Below, piece by piece: positions 1 to 7,050 of a stretch of 42,545 bases of DNA (positions are counted from its first letter, which is position 1; each line of letters starts with the position of its first letter). The stretch is from positions 1-42,545 of the forward strand of contig JANQLS010000195.1 in assembly GCA_028280485.1 (NCBI GenBank), written 5' to 3'. Made by a program: the position numbers and the translations under genes. The notes under the pieces were generated by a model that searched no databases, was not told the DNA's origin, and saw only the letters and a program-made list of their open reading frames with translations. Source of the stretch: Planctomycetota bacterium. Its GTDB lineage: Bacteria; Planctomycetota; UBA8108; JACQVS01.

Positions 1-99
1 GGATCACCTCTACTCAAGCAACTGCCGGAACTTGGGCAACAGCGCCAAGTGGGCTTTCAAAACACCCTTTCTTTGAAAAAGAGCTTGAGTTTCAAACCC
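1..99. repeat. Left copy of 99-bp terminal direct repeat (assembly overlap)
   Basis: Bases 1-99 are identical to bases 42447-42545. The repeat lies inside the tail-fibre reading frame, and that frame stays open when the ends are joined. This fits a circular or circularly permuted genome cut at a random place by a k-mer assembler rather than a biological terminal repeat. The unique genome length is then about 42,446 bp. Confidence 0.95.
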
Positions 100-1076
100 C
101 CCATAACAACGGCGCAGACGTTATCAATGTGGGAATGGATCTTACGGCTGGTGTGTTTAAGCTTGTTCAAGCTGATGGAACCGATTTCAACGTGAATCAG
201 CCGGGGTACATTAAACTGCCCAGTACAACAGATGGTAGATATTTGTATCTGAAAGTCAGAGAAGCGACTCACCTTTTTAACGATGACAACCATGCAAGTT
301 CTGACATCGTTGGAGAGCAATTCGGCGAAAAGACAGGTGTGGTCGCTTTTGAAAGACCATTTTACCTTTATGCGGTGAACTCAGACAACACCAATAGTGG
401 CTTGGCGTTTGCGATTTCACCGAATCCGACTTTCGTAAAATCACCCGCCACTGCAAACATTGGATACCACGGAAATCCAGCGAGTACGCCTTCTGATAAC
501 TCAATGTTCTTTTTGACCGATACCAACGTTACTGCAACTCACAATGCAAAGCCTTGTGTGCGGATCGGTGGAATCAGAATGAGTATGAGTGCATCAGATG
601 ACTGGAATGTGAAGACCCTTGATATATCCGAGGGAGATGGAATTAGACCTGATCCGTTCGCAAATAAACCTTTCTTGGCAGATGTTTATCTTGAAGTTTC
701 GAGTGGAACTGCGCCGGGTTTTTCTGCGGGAACTTCATACTACATCTTGAAGCCAGACGGACTTTGCATGATGCACTTTAACTTAGACGCCCTAGTTGTC
801 GCAGGAACAGGATCCGCTCAAATTCAAGCGGTTCTACCTTGTCCGGCGGGATTAGATGGGATGGTCCCTCAGTTTCAACATGTCGGTAATGCGAGACACG
901 GTGGCGCGACAGATGTCCCGGTCTACATTGCATCGGCCACGACAGGCTCCCGACGATTCTTTTTGGCAAAAGGATATTCGGGCGGATCATACACCTCATT
1001 TCCTGCAAGCGATGTAACCCATGCGTTGGATGAAATCCAATTTTACGTGAACTACCAGGCGTTTAGTAGGGAATAA
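1..1076 (+). CDS. Tail fibre protein, C-terminal part (continues from 41405)
   Basis: The frame is open from base 3 to a TAA at 1074-1076 and continues the gene that starts at 41405. Across the circle joint the full protein is about 705 residues. This part holds the distal fibre, rich in Gly, Ser, Thr and Asn with short beta-type repeats, as expected for a receptor-binding region, and no recognisable enzyme motif. An in-frame ATG at 129 is almost certainly internal. It sits at the end of the virion operon, two bases before the next gene. The fibre role is inferred from the T7-type N-terminal domain in the 5' part and from gene order; the receptor is unknown. Confidence 0.85.
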   Translation, partial: ITSTQATAGTWATAPSGLSKHPFFEKELEFQTPHNNGADVINVGMDLTAGVFKLVQADGTDFNVNQPGYIKLPSTTDGRYLYLKVREATHLFNDDNHASSDIVGEQFGEKTGVVAFERPFYLYAVNSDNTNSGLAFAISPNPTFVKSPATANIGYHGNPASTPSDNSMFFLTDTNVTATHNAKPCVRIGGIRMSMSASDDWNVKTLDISEGDGIRPDPFANKPFLADVYLEVSSGTAPGFSAGTSYYILKPDGLCMMHFNLDALVVAGTGSAQIQAVLPCPAGLDGMVPQFQHVGNARHGGATDVPVYIASATTGSRRFFLAKGYSGGSYTSFPASDVTHALDEIQFYVNYQAFSRE

Positions 1077-1077
1077 G

Positions 1078-1398
1078 ATGGTTAAGATCTATTTGGGTTC
1101 AAAACTTTTTAAGCTTCCTCTGATCCGAAACTATGACGGAATCGTGTTGGGTCGGAGGATGTTTTTTAAAAGTGAGAACCCCTCTAGGATCTTAATTAAT
1201 CACGAACTCATCCATCAAGACCAAATGGATCGTCATGGCGTGATCGGCTTCTATCTTATCTACATAAAAGACTATGTAAAAAATCTATTCAAGTACCGAG
1301 ATCACAAAATGGCCTACTACAACATTCCGTTTGAGGCGGAAGCATATCGGAACCAAGGGAGGTTTCGAAAACAAAGAAAAACAATGATTGTTAGTTAA
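1078..1398 (+). CDS. Small HExxH putative zinc metallopeptidase-like protein
   Basis: A 106-residue protein starting one base after the tail-fibre stop. It carries HELIH at about residues 43-47, the HExxH zinc-binding signature, followed about 40 residues later by FEAEAY, whose glutamate could be the third ligand. A hydrophobic stretch (GFYLIYI) lies between. Such short HExxH proteins occur in bacteria and phages, usually without a known substrate. Its place between the fibre and the lysis genes suggests work on the envelope or on virion proteins, but that is inference. There is no signal peptide. Confidence 0.6.
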   Translation: MVKIYLGSKLFKLPLIRNYDGIVLGRRMFFKSENPSRILINHELIHQDQMDRHGVIGFYLIYIKDYVKNLFKYRDHKMAYYNIPFEAEAYRNQGRFRKQRKTMIVS

Positions 1399-1421
1399 CT
1401 AAAAACGAAAGGGAGTGAAAG

Positions 1422-1661
1422 ATGGACAAAGCATACGATTTCAAAGCGCTAAGAGACAAACTAAAAGAGCGAGGACTAGACGTTGCAGAAGATGCGGCTG
1501 AAGGTTTAGTCGAAGATCTTTTTTGGTTTATGGAAGAATCAGCAAAATTGTCTGAGAACAAGTTCGACGACATCGCGCTAATTATTTTGCCAGAGCTTAA
1601 AAAGAAAGCTTTGGAAGCGGCAGATAAGATCGATGGCGAACAAGACTCCGGCGCAGTCTAA
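1422..1661 (+). CDS. Small acidic helical protein in lysis cassette
   Basis: A 79-residue acidic protein, predicted to be almost wholly helical, with no transmembrane segment and no family I recognise. A good ribosome binding site (GGGAG) lies about 8 bases before the ATG. Its last 29 bases overlap the start of the next gene in another frame, so the two are probably translationally coupled. It sits between the HExxH gene and the holin-like genes and may be a lysis accessory factor; this rests on position only. Confidence 0.6.
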   Translation: MDKAYDFKALRDKLKERGLDVAEDAAEGLVEDLFWFMEESAKLSENKFDDIALIILPELKKKALEAADKIDGEQDSGAV

Positions 1662-1848
1662 AACAGTTTGGGCGGGGGCGGCGTTTGCCGCTCTTGGCCT
1701 AGCCGATCTCGCTTTGGGTAGCGGGGTCAGTTGCGAGATTGGCGGTACCGGAATTCCAGCCGGACTACTAATGCTAGCAAACGGATCACTGTCGGTTTAC
1801 CTGAGATTAATCACTAAAACTGAAATTCAGTTTAAAAGGAAAAAATGA
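1633..1848 (+). CDS. Small two-TM membrane protein, candidate holin
   Basis: A 71-residue protein with two hydrophobic segments (about residues 12-30 and 41-60) separated by a short loop with one Cys, and a basic tail (FKRKK). Size, two segments and charged C-terminus fit a class II holin-like topology. It overlaps the upstream gene by 29 bases, and its TGA overlaps the next ATG (ATGA). The cassette has a second candidate (XhlA-like, 2170), so which protein makes the lethal hole cannot be told from sequence. Confidence 0.5.
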   Translation: MANKTPAQSKTVWAGAAFAALGLADLALGSGVSCEIGGTGIPAGLLMLANGSLSVYLRLITKTEIQFKRKK

Positions 1849-2006
1849 AAAAAGAAGTAATTGTCACATTCATTTTGGAACTAGTGAGAAGAATTTTCAA
1901 ACTTTTCAGGAAGACAAACCCGAAGGTGGAGCACGCAGCCGAGGAAGCCAAGAAAGGAAACATCGATGCGGTTAATGATATTTATAATAAGCCTGATTCT
2001 AAGTAG
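1845..2006 (+). CDS. 53-aa lysis-cassette protein
   Basis: Starts within an ATGA overlap with the upstream stop and encodes 53 residues. The N-terminal half is amphipathic and weakly hydrophobic with basic residues (about residues 5-24); the C-terminal half is charged and helical. The next gene, a lipoprotein, begins inside it in the +1 frame. That nested layout recalls Rz/Rz1 spanin pairs, but the protein is much shorter than a normal Rz and lacks a clear signal anchor. Small proteins with a similar charged tail are common beside phage lysis genes; function unknown. Confidence 0.5.
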   Translation: MKKEVIVTFILELVRRIFKLFRKTNPKVEHAAEEAKKGNIDAVNDIYNKPDSK

Positions 2007-2157
2007 CTGCGCTACGACTCATCCGCAATGGGGCGGCAAGTGGGTAAAGCCGGAATCGAACCATTGTCGATTGCCGAATCAATGTGTGTGTTTGCAAATC
2101 GACGATTGGGTTTCGTTTCATAACACCTACGTTGAGGGGTGCGCGGCCTGGAAGTAA
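1966..2157 (+). CDS. Small lipoprotein, candidate outer-membrane spanin subunit
   Basis: 63 residues from the ATG at 1966; an ATG at 1975 gives 60. A short hydrophobic signal ends in a lipobox (L-S-S-C), so the mature chain is about 48 residues anchored by lipid. The mature part has four further cysteines, three of them close together (HCRLPNQCVC), which is unusual for Rz1. Its start is nested in the preceding gene. Position and lipobox make an o-spanin-like role reasonable, but there is no proline-rich Rz1 signature. Confidence 0.55.
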   Translation: MRLMIFIISLILSSCATTHPQWGGKWVKPESNHCRLPNQCVCLQIDDWVSFHNTYVEGCAAWK

Positions 2158-2169
2158 AGAGAGCAGGTC

Positions 2170-2397
2170 ATGGACGAAAGCAGAAAAGAAATGCAAGAGT
2201 TATCAGTTGCAGTAGCCAAAATAGATGAAAGAACCAAAATACTTGTCACAAGCGTAGACAAGATAGAAGACACGCTTTCAAAAAGCTATGTCACTCAAGA
2301 TGAGTTCAAACCGGTGAAGGCGTTAATGTACGGATTGGTAGGGGTTATTCTCACATCCGTAATCGGCAGTATTTTGTTGTTGGTGGTTAAGCAATGA
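2170..2397 (+). CDS. XhlA-like lysis protein (coiled coil plus C-terminal TM)
   Basis: 75 residues. The first 50 are charged and heptad-like (coiled coil), followed by one strong transmembrane segment at about residues 51-72 and a two-residue tail. This is the layout of haemolysin XhlA-type phage proteins, which sit in the inner membrane and help the holin and endolysin lyse the cell. An AGAG(C)AGG-type ribosome binding site precedes the ATG. The TGA overlaps the ATG of the next gene. Confidence 0.65.
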   Translation: MDESRKEMQELSVAVAKIDERTKILVTSVDKIEDTLSKSYVTQDEFKPVKALMYGLVGVILTSVIGSILLLVVKQ

Positions 2398-3068
2398 AAA
2401 GTTTAAGACGCACTTCCAGGACAATGGCATCGGCAGTCGTGGGAGCTGGGGTCATAGTGATTGCGGGATGGGTGTTCGATCTGGATTGGGTTCGATCGGT
2501 ATTCCCGCACTTCGTCACTATGAAGTTCACAACCGCTTTGTGTTTCATTTTGTCCGGAGTAGCGGCGCTCATTGTGGCTAAACCCTTTTCCCAAAGAAGT
2601 ACTTCAGAGAATGTAGCGCTTGCGATGTTGGCTTTCAGCACTGTATTTATTGTACAGGACCAGCTATACGCGTATGTCTATAACTACAAATCGTTTTGGG
2701 ATAATATCTACTCGGAGTTCTCTCCCGTTTTTACAGCGGTCCCGGGGAGACCTTCTGTAGGCACTTTAATTTTGTTTCTTTTGATTGATCTGATCGAATT
2801 AACTTACATCTTAAATTTAAACCACAACACTTACCAGGCGAGGAGATTGATCAGCGGAACGGTCATGACCGCCTCTCTCATCGCCTTAATAGGATACCTA
2901 ATCGATGAGCCGATTCTCTACTATTATTCGGAAGATCGTTCTACTGCCATGGCAATTCATACTGCGGTTTTATTCTTGGTTCTGGGGGCAGCTCACTTCA
3001 TCAACAGTTACGTTCCAACAGAGAGAAAACGTGTCTATTTTCCACAAACTAAAAGAACAGTTAATTAA
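2394..3068 (+). CDS. Six-TM protein resembling histidine-kinase N-terminal membrane sensor module
   Basis: 224 residues, about six transmembrane helices. It holds the three repeated signatures of a membrane input domain found at the N-terminus of many bacterial histidine kinases and diguanylate cyclases: MKFTTALCFILSG (about residue 42), GRPSVGTLILFLL (about 118) and STAMAIHTAVLFLVLG (about 184). No kinase, GGDEF or other output domain follows; only a short basic tail remains. It is coupled upstream by ATGA, and its 3' end overlaps the lysozyme start by 38 bases. Inference: it might sense membrane state and tune lysis, or act as an antiholin or a decoy for a host sensor. Confidence 0.6.
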   Translation: MKSLRRTSRTMASAVVGAGVIVIAGWVFDLDWVRSVFPHFVTMKFTTALCFILSGVAALIVAKPFSQRSTSENVALAMLAFSTVFIVQDQLYAYVYNYKSFWDNIYSEFSPVFTAVPGRPSVGTLILFLLIDLIELTYILNLNHNTYQARRLISGTVMTASLIALIGYLIDEPILYYYSEDRSTAMAIHTAVLFLVLGAAHFINSYVPTERKRVYFPQTKRTVN

Positions 3069-3465
3069 ACACGAAGGACTTGAGCTAGAGCCTTACCTAG
3101 ATAGCGTAGGGGTGCTGACTATTGGGGTGGGGAGAAATCTCCAAGATAACGGCATATCCTATGACGAAGCAATCTTCATGCTGGAAAATGATATCAAAAG
3201 AGCATTGGAAGAAATCAAAAGTTCTTTTGAGTGGTTCGAAGAGTTGAACGAAGTTCGTCAAATCGTGATTGCGAACATGGTTTTTAATCTAGGAATCACT
3301 CGATTTAGCGGCTTTGAAAGAACTATTGAGGCTATAGAAGAAGAAGATTTCACGGAAGCTGCAAGAGAAATGATGGATTCTTTATGGGCAAGGCAAGTTG
3401 GAAAACGAGCTAGACAGCTAGCCGTCATGATGGAATCAGGGGAATTGCAAGAGGGGTTTCACTAA
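3031..3465 (+). CDS. Endolysin, T4-type lysozyme (GH24)
   Basis: 144 residues from a GTG at 3031. Cuts the beta-1,4 bond between MurNAc and GlcNAc. The catalytic triad has T4 lysozyme spacing: Glu15 (HEG), Asp24 (YLD) and Thr30 (LTIGVG). The C-terminal half matches the family (NLGITRF, ARQVGKRARQ). An upstream in-frame ATG at 2905 would add a 42-residue hydrophobic leader, but that stretch lies over the coding frame of the preceding gene, so I prefer the GTG with AGAGAG just upstream. Without a signal, release would need the holin. Its stop overlaps the stop of a gene on the other strand. Confidence 0.9.
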   Translation: MSIFHKLKEQLIKHEGLELEPYLDSVGVLTIGVGRNLQDNGISYDEAIFMLENDIKRALEEIKSSFEWFEELNEVRQIVIANMVFNLGITRFSGFERTIEAIEEEDFTEAAREMMDSLWARQVGKRARQLAVMMESGELQEGFH

Positions 3466-3620
3466 TAGTCTTCCCATTCCCGTTCCATAGGAAGTAATTC
3501 GTCCAACGTGTCCTTATCTAACCCAAACTTAAGACGTAACAACGCTCGTTTCACTTTTCGAGTTATCCCAACTGCGTTTACAATTTCATTGATTTCAAGA
3601 AAATCGTCGTTTGAATCCAT
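3462..3620 (-). CDS. 52-aa small acidic protein downstream of integrase 1
   Basis: ATG at 3620, TAG at 3462-3464, 52 residues. The central part (NEIVNAVGITRKVKRALLRL) is basic and helical, like a small DNA-binding helix pair, and the tail is acidic. It overlaps the preceding 47-aa gene and meets the endolysin gene tail to tail with overlapping stop codons. Last gene of the leftward operon after the integrase, a position where excisionases or modifiers often lie; no family recognised. The ribosome binding site is weak. Confidence 0.45.
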   Translation of the reverse strand: MDSNDDFLEINEIVNAVGITRKVKRALLRLKFGLDKDTLDELLPMEREWEDY

Positions 3621-3738
3621 CAAGCCAATCCATGTCACAATTCCAGTTCCAAGCTATGTAGATAAGAATGACTGCGGTAACAATCAACAGCACCCCTCCG
3701 CCGAGTATTACCTTGTCTTCATCGTCCCAAAACTTCAC
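3595..3738 (-). CDS. 47-aa single-TM protein coupled to integrase 1
   Basis: The GTG at 3738 overlaps the integrase TGA (GTGA), a typical coupling arrangement, and the frame runs 47 residues. A charged N-terminus (KFWDDEDK) is followed by one transmembrane helix (about residues 10-30) and a Trp-rich, basic tail. Looks like a small inner-membrane protein expressed with the integrase. Superinfection exclusion or host modification is possible; nothing in the sequence decides. Confidence 0.5.
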   Translation of the reverse strand: MKFWDDEDKVILGGGVLLIVTAVILIYIAWNWNCDMDWLDGFKRRFS

Positions 3739-4835
3739 GCCAAAATCTCCTCAATCGATTGAGCTACTTTTACCGCACTTTTTTCTTTATCTCTACCGAG
3801 CAATCGCGCGTAAGTCTTCGTTGTTTGAGCAGATTTATGATTTAGGAGTTCACCAATCTTATCCATGGTTTGGCCGCTGCTGAGAGCGAGAGAAGCGAAG
3901 GTCCGCCTTAAGTCCCGTAAGCGCAGATCCTTGCAACCCGCCTCTTGTTTGACCATGTCCCAGAATGTACGGATTCGGCTGAGATTGAAGGGTTCGCTTG
4001 GGATGAGTTCCACTACCTGTGGCGGTAGTAAAACCTCTTCCCAGCCGTCTTTTCCGATGAACTTAAAGCGACCAAAAACGGTCCCGTCGTCCGTGATTAG
4101 GGGTTCGAGTTGATCCGCCGTGACCCTCTCTATCGCCCTTGGCCTTGAACCAGTATATATCAATAGGTAAATGTAGGCGACTTCAGCCGGAAATCGAAAT
4201 GCTTCGCGTCGTAGGATATTTCCAATTTTGCTCATCTCCTCTTGAGTTCCGTAGCGAGATCGCTTTTGTTCGGGATGAGCTTTGACATGACGGCATGGGT
4301 TTTCAATCTCCCTTCCTGTTTCCTTGGCCCAATTGAATAGGCGCGAGAAAACCGCAAGCGATCGATTGGCTTCATAGGGACGACTTCGCATCTTGTCGTG
4401 CCAAAGCGCTACGTCAATTTGAGAAATGTCTGAAATCTTTTTGCTACCAAATTGTTCTGCAATATTTGCGTGGAACAATCTTGAAACCTCTTTCGCCCAG
4501 CCTGATTTTTTGAATCGATCCAGATCCCAGTAGAACTTCATACAGCTATCAAAAAGCTCATATAAAGTGGGCTCAAGACGTGAGAGTTTTCGGTTCTTTG
4601 ACGGGTCCATCCCTTTAGCTACCTGAACAGCCATTTCTTTTGCGACGGTTCTCGCTTCTGAAACCGAGATCGAAGGAAAGCCTCCGATACGGGGTTTGCG
4701 CTGAATGCCGCTTTGAGTTCTATAGAAATAGTAGAAGGATTTCTTCGTAGCCAACGCTCTCACATGAAGACCCTTGATTTCCTTGTCCCAAAGCGTTTCC
4801 CCTGTGCAAAGCTTTTTGATTTGCGCTTCCGTCAT
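3735..4835 (-). CDS. int: Tyrosine recombinase / integrase 1 (P4-type)
   Basis: 366 residues from the ATG at 4835, chosen for its GGAGG ribosome binding site; an ATG 11 codons upstream lies inside an operator-like repeat. The N-terminal 80 residues are an Arm-type DNA-binding domain of P4-like integrases (KGLHVRA, KPRIGGFPSISVSEAR). The C-terminal catalytic domain has Arg231 (YTGSRP), Lys262 (IGKDG), Arg310 (DLRR), His333 (NHKS) and the nucleophile Tyr342 (KTYARL). The usual His of the HxxR box is Arg307. It would catalyse phage integration or excision. Two TGTGTAATACACA sites lie just upstream. A second, different integrase lies at 13915. Confidence 0.9.
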   Translation of the reverse strand: MTEAQIKKLCTGETLWDKEIKGLHVRALATKKSFYYFYRTQSGIQRKPRIGGFPSISVSEARTVAKEMAVQVAKGMDPSKNRKLSRLEPTLYELFDSCMKFYWDLDRFKKSGWAKEVSRLFHANIAEQFGSKKISDISQIDVALWHDKMRSRPYEANRSLAVFSRLFNWAKETGREIENPCRHVKAHPEQKRSRYGTQEEMSKIGNILRREAFRFPAEVAYIYLLIYTGSRPRAIERVTADQLEPLITDDGTVFGRFKFIGKDGWEEVLLPPQVVELIPSEPFNLSRIRTFWDMVKQEAGCKDLRLRDLRRTFASLALSSGQTMDKIGELLNHKSAQTTKTYARLLGRDKEKSAVKVAQSIEEILA

Positions 4836-4854
4836 CGTACCTCCACTATACTTA

Positions 4855-4892
4855 TGTGTATTACACAATTCAAGCTAAATGTGTAATACACA
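4855..4892 (-). promoter_or_regulatory. Paired operator sites before integrase 1
   Basis: Two copies of the near-palindrome TGTGTAATACACA: one at 4880-4892, with flanks extending it to a 19-bp near-palindrome (AAAT...ATTT), and one on the other strand at 4855-4867. Their left edges (start positions) are 25 bp apart. They occupy the 20-60 bases before the integrase ATG, where the promoter must lie. The same sequence occurs before integrase 2, the RHH gene and at 23379. Confidence 0.7.
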
Positions 4893-4893
4893 T

Positions 4894-7050
4894 TTAATCC
4901 CATTCCATTTCATGACCGATGTATTTTTCCCATTCATTTCGGCAAGTTTCGAGATCTGGAAAAACAAACACTTGCGCCAATCTTGAGTTCTCTCCGAATC
5001 GTCGCCGTCCAAAGTCTAGGGCTGGAACACAAGCCTTTAGAAGCTTCGAAAAACTCACATCGTCTGAGACTCGAGAATGAATCTGACGATCTTTCAAATA
5101 GGCTTTGTAAGACTCTCGAACTACATTTTTTGGAACAATCTTTTGCCAGTCTCCCTCTGAGAAATCGGAGAACTCAATACAACCATCTCTTAGTTTCTCA
5201 ACCCACCATTGGTGGATAGGATTGAGACTCTTTAGTTTTTGGTCTAACAGCCCCACAGTCGAGGGAGCGGAATTGACATTATGTTCTGACGTATCGAATT
5301 CAAGTAGAAACTTCAGAAGCAATCGATCGCCTCCGTGCTTTTCCATGCCCACTCTCATGTCATGGAAAAACTTCCCGTCTTGCATCCTCCCATCACCGAC
5401 ATCAAATACAGCAAATCGTCTCTCGTCCTGAGTAGCAGGAACCAGCCACTCTTCATTACCAATCACGACCACTCTAGTCTTGTTGGCAACCTTGTAAGGC
5501 TCTTTTCCTTTTCTCTCAATCAAATGCTCGTTCCCTGTAATGAGAGATTTTAAGATTCCTTCCGCTGATTTGTCTCCACTCCAAAAAGCCTCATCCAAGG
5601 TGAGAAGCAGGCAGTTCTCCAGATGACTATTAAAATTCCCGGTAAGATATCGCTTCTCCGCAGTAACAACGTAGTAGTTTTTTATTAGATGTCCCACTCG
5701 ATCAATAAGGGCGTTTTTCCCTGTCCCTTTTTTCCCTCTGAAAACTAGCGAGGTAAGGGGCTTCTCATTTGGCTTTTGAACGAGATGAGCGAAATAGCTA
5801 ATCAACCATCCATATAGATTTGTATTTCCGCCACAAACGTTATTTAGAGCGTGATCCAAAAACATGTTCAAAGAGTCTTTTGCTTTTTTGCTGGGTTCAC
5901 CTTTTTCGGGATCAACATGAAACCCCCTCCAAAGATTGTAAAGATTTTTCGGGCCTTTCTCTCCGGGCAAAAAACATATCCCATCGTAGGATCTTCTCTC
6001 TTTATGGTTCATCCAAAGATGAGTGATTTGTTTGGGCTTGCCGTCTCCGATTGTCATTTTGTGGGATGCAAACTTCCTGTGAAAAGAAGCTTCGTTTAAC
6101 AGATCAAACTTTCCTTTTTTCTTTTCCCATAGAATGTGGTGACCACCGCCAACCATTACAAAGGCAAAATTCTGATTTAGCTTCAATATTGGATCTGGCT
6201 CTGATTCAAGATCAACATATTCATCAAAATCTGCTTCGGGCGAATCTTCACCTTGAATCTTTTTACCGTACTGGTAGGCATTTTCGATTTTCCTTGCCAG
6301 CTCTTCAGCTCCCCATGGAGGAGAGCACCGTTCGTTCCAGTGATCTTGCATGATCTCATAGCAGCTAAACGAATCGACTCCGAAGTCCTTCACTCGGGCT
6401 GCCACTTTGAAAGTGGTTTCATCGCCCCCGTCACCTTGAACCGCAACAGGTGCGACGTTTCTTAGGTATTCAATTGCCCGACTCTCAGCTCTTTCTGTGT
6501 TTACTTCATAAGGCTCTTGTGCTTTTCGCTCGATGGGCTCGTTGCATTTCTCTATGATCCATTTTGGACAGTCTTGAATTTTGGCAACATTGAGTTTGTA
6601 CTCACCATCACCAACCTTACTTCCAGCCCCAACAAGATAGCCTCCTTTAGATCTGATATCCAAACCTCGGCCTAGAACATTCACCCCGTTTGAAACAGGG
6701 GTGTTGGTGAGATAGATCAAGTGTTGCCCACCAGTCGGAGTCGTTTGAGATAGGGTTTCAGGTACCTCAAAACCCTCCTTTTTCAACGCAGCCAGGGTTT
6801 CATCGCCTCGCTTACCTCGAGCCACATCGACATCAACTGCAATGAGAGGTCTGTCATCTAAAAATTTGTCAGTCGATACACCGACATTTCGATTTGGGTG
6901 TTCTTCCCACCATTTTTTAATCACCGCTGGATCTCGAGTGGCATCCTGGAAAGAGGATGAGCCTTCAGGCGGAACCTTTGATCCCTCGGCCAAGGGGAAG
7001 ACATAAAACCCCATCCGTGCTAGTTTGATTGCTTCGTCTTGTAGAGTCAT
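4894..7050 (-). CDS. Bifunctional PrimPol primase - SF3-type helicase
   Basis: 718 residues; makes primers and unwinds DNA for phage replication. The N-terminal archaeo-eukaryotic PrimPol domain (about residues 5-170) shows the metal pair Asp73/Asp75 (AVDVDV), His110 (GGQH) and Asp131 (LDIRSKGGY). After a linker comes a DUF5906/VapE-type P-loop ATPase: Walker A at 439-446 (GKKGTGKN), Walker B Asp486-Glu487 (LTLDEAF) and motif C around Asn532 (VVIGNEEW), followed by an arginine-rich segment (QDERRF). Its ATG overlaps the polymerase stop (ATGA), so the two are coupled. The best replicative-helicase candidate in the genome. Confidence 0.9.
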   Translation of the reverse strand: MTLQDEAIKLARMGFYVFPLAEGSKVPPEGSSSFQDATRDPAVIKKWWEEHPNRNVGVSTDKFLDDRPLIAVDVDVARGKRGDETLAALKKEGFEVPETLSQTTPTGGQHLIYLTNTPVSNGVNVLGRGLDIRSKGGYLVGAGSKVGDGEYKLNVAKIQDCPKWIIEKCNEPIERKAQEPYEVNTERAESRAIEYLRNVAPVAVQGDGGDETTFKVAARVKDFGVDSFSCYEIMQDHWNERCSPPWGAEELARKIENAYQYGKKIQGEDSPEADFDEYVDLESEPDPILKLNQNFAFVMVGGGHHILWEKKKGKFDLLNEASFHRKFASHKMTIGDGKPKQITHLWMNHKERRSYDGICFLPGEKGPKNLYNLWRGFHVDPEKGEPSKKAKDSLNMFLDHALNNVCGGNTNLYGWLISYFAHLVQKPNEKPLTSLVFRGKKGTGKNALIDRVGHLIKNYYVVTAEKRYLTGNFNSHLENCLLLTLDEAFWSGDKSAEGILKSLITGNEHLIERKGKEPYKVANKTRVVVIGNEEWLVPATQDERRFAVFDVGDGRMQDGKFFHDMRVGMEKHGGDRLLLKFLLEFDTSEHNVNSAPSTVGLLDQKLKSLNPIHQWWVEKLRDGCIEFSDFSEGDWQKIVPKNVVRESYKAYLKDRQIHSRVSDDVSFSKLLKACVPALDFGRRRFGENSRLAQVFVFPDLETCRNEWEKYIGHEMEWD

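Noticed and set aside
1..99. Biological direct terminal repeat of a T7-like genome
   Set aside because: The repeat lies in the middle of the tail-fibre gene and its 99-base length fits an assembler overlap.
2905..3030. Upstream ATG giving the endolysin a 42-residue hydrophobic leader
   Set aside because: This stretch lies over the coding frame of the six-TM protein, and its hydrophobicity reflects that frame; the GTG at 3031 has a better ribosome binding site and gives a normal T4-type length.
3466..3734. Plus-strand frame after the endolysin (about 3508-3762)
   Set aside because: It lies opposite the two coupled leftward mini-genes and has no ribosome binding site or domain.
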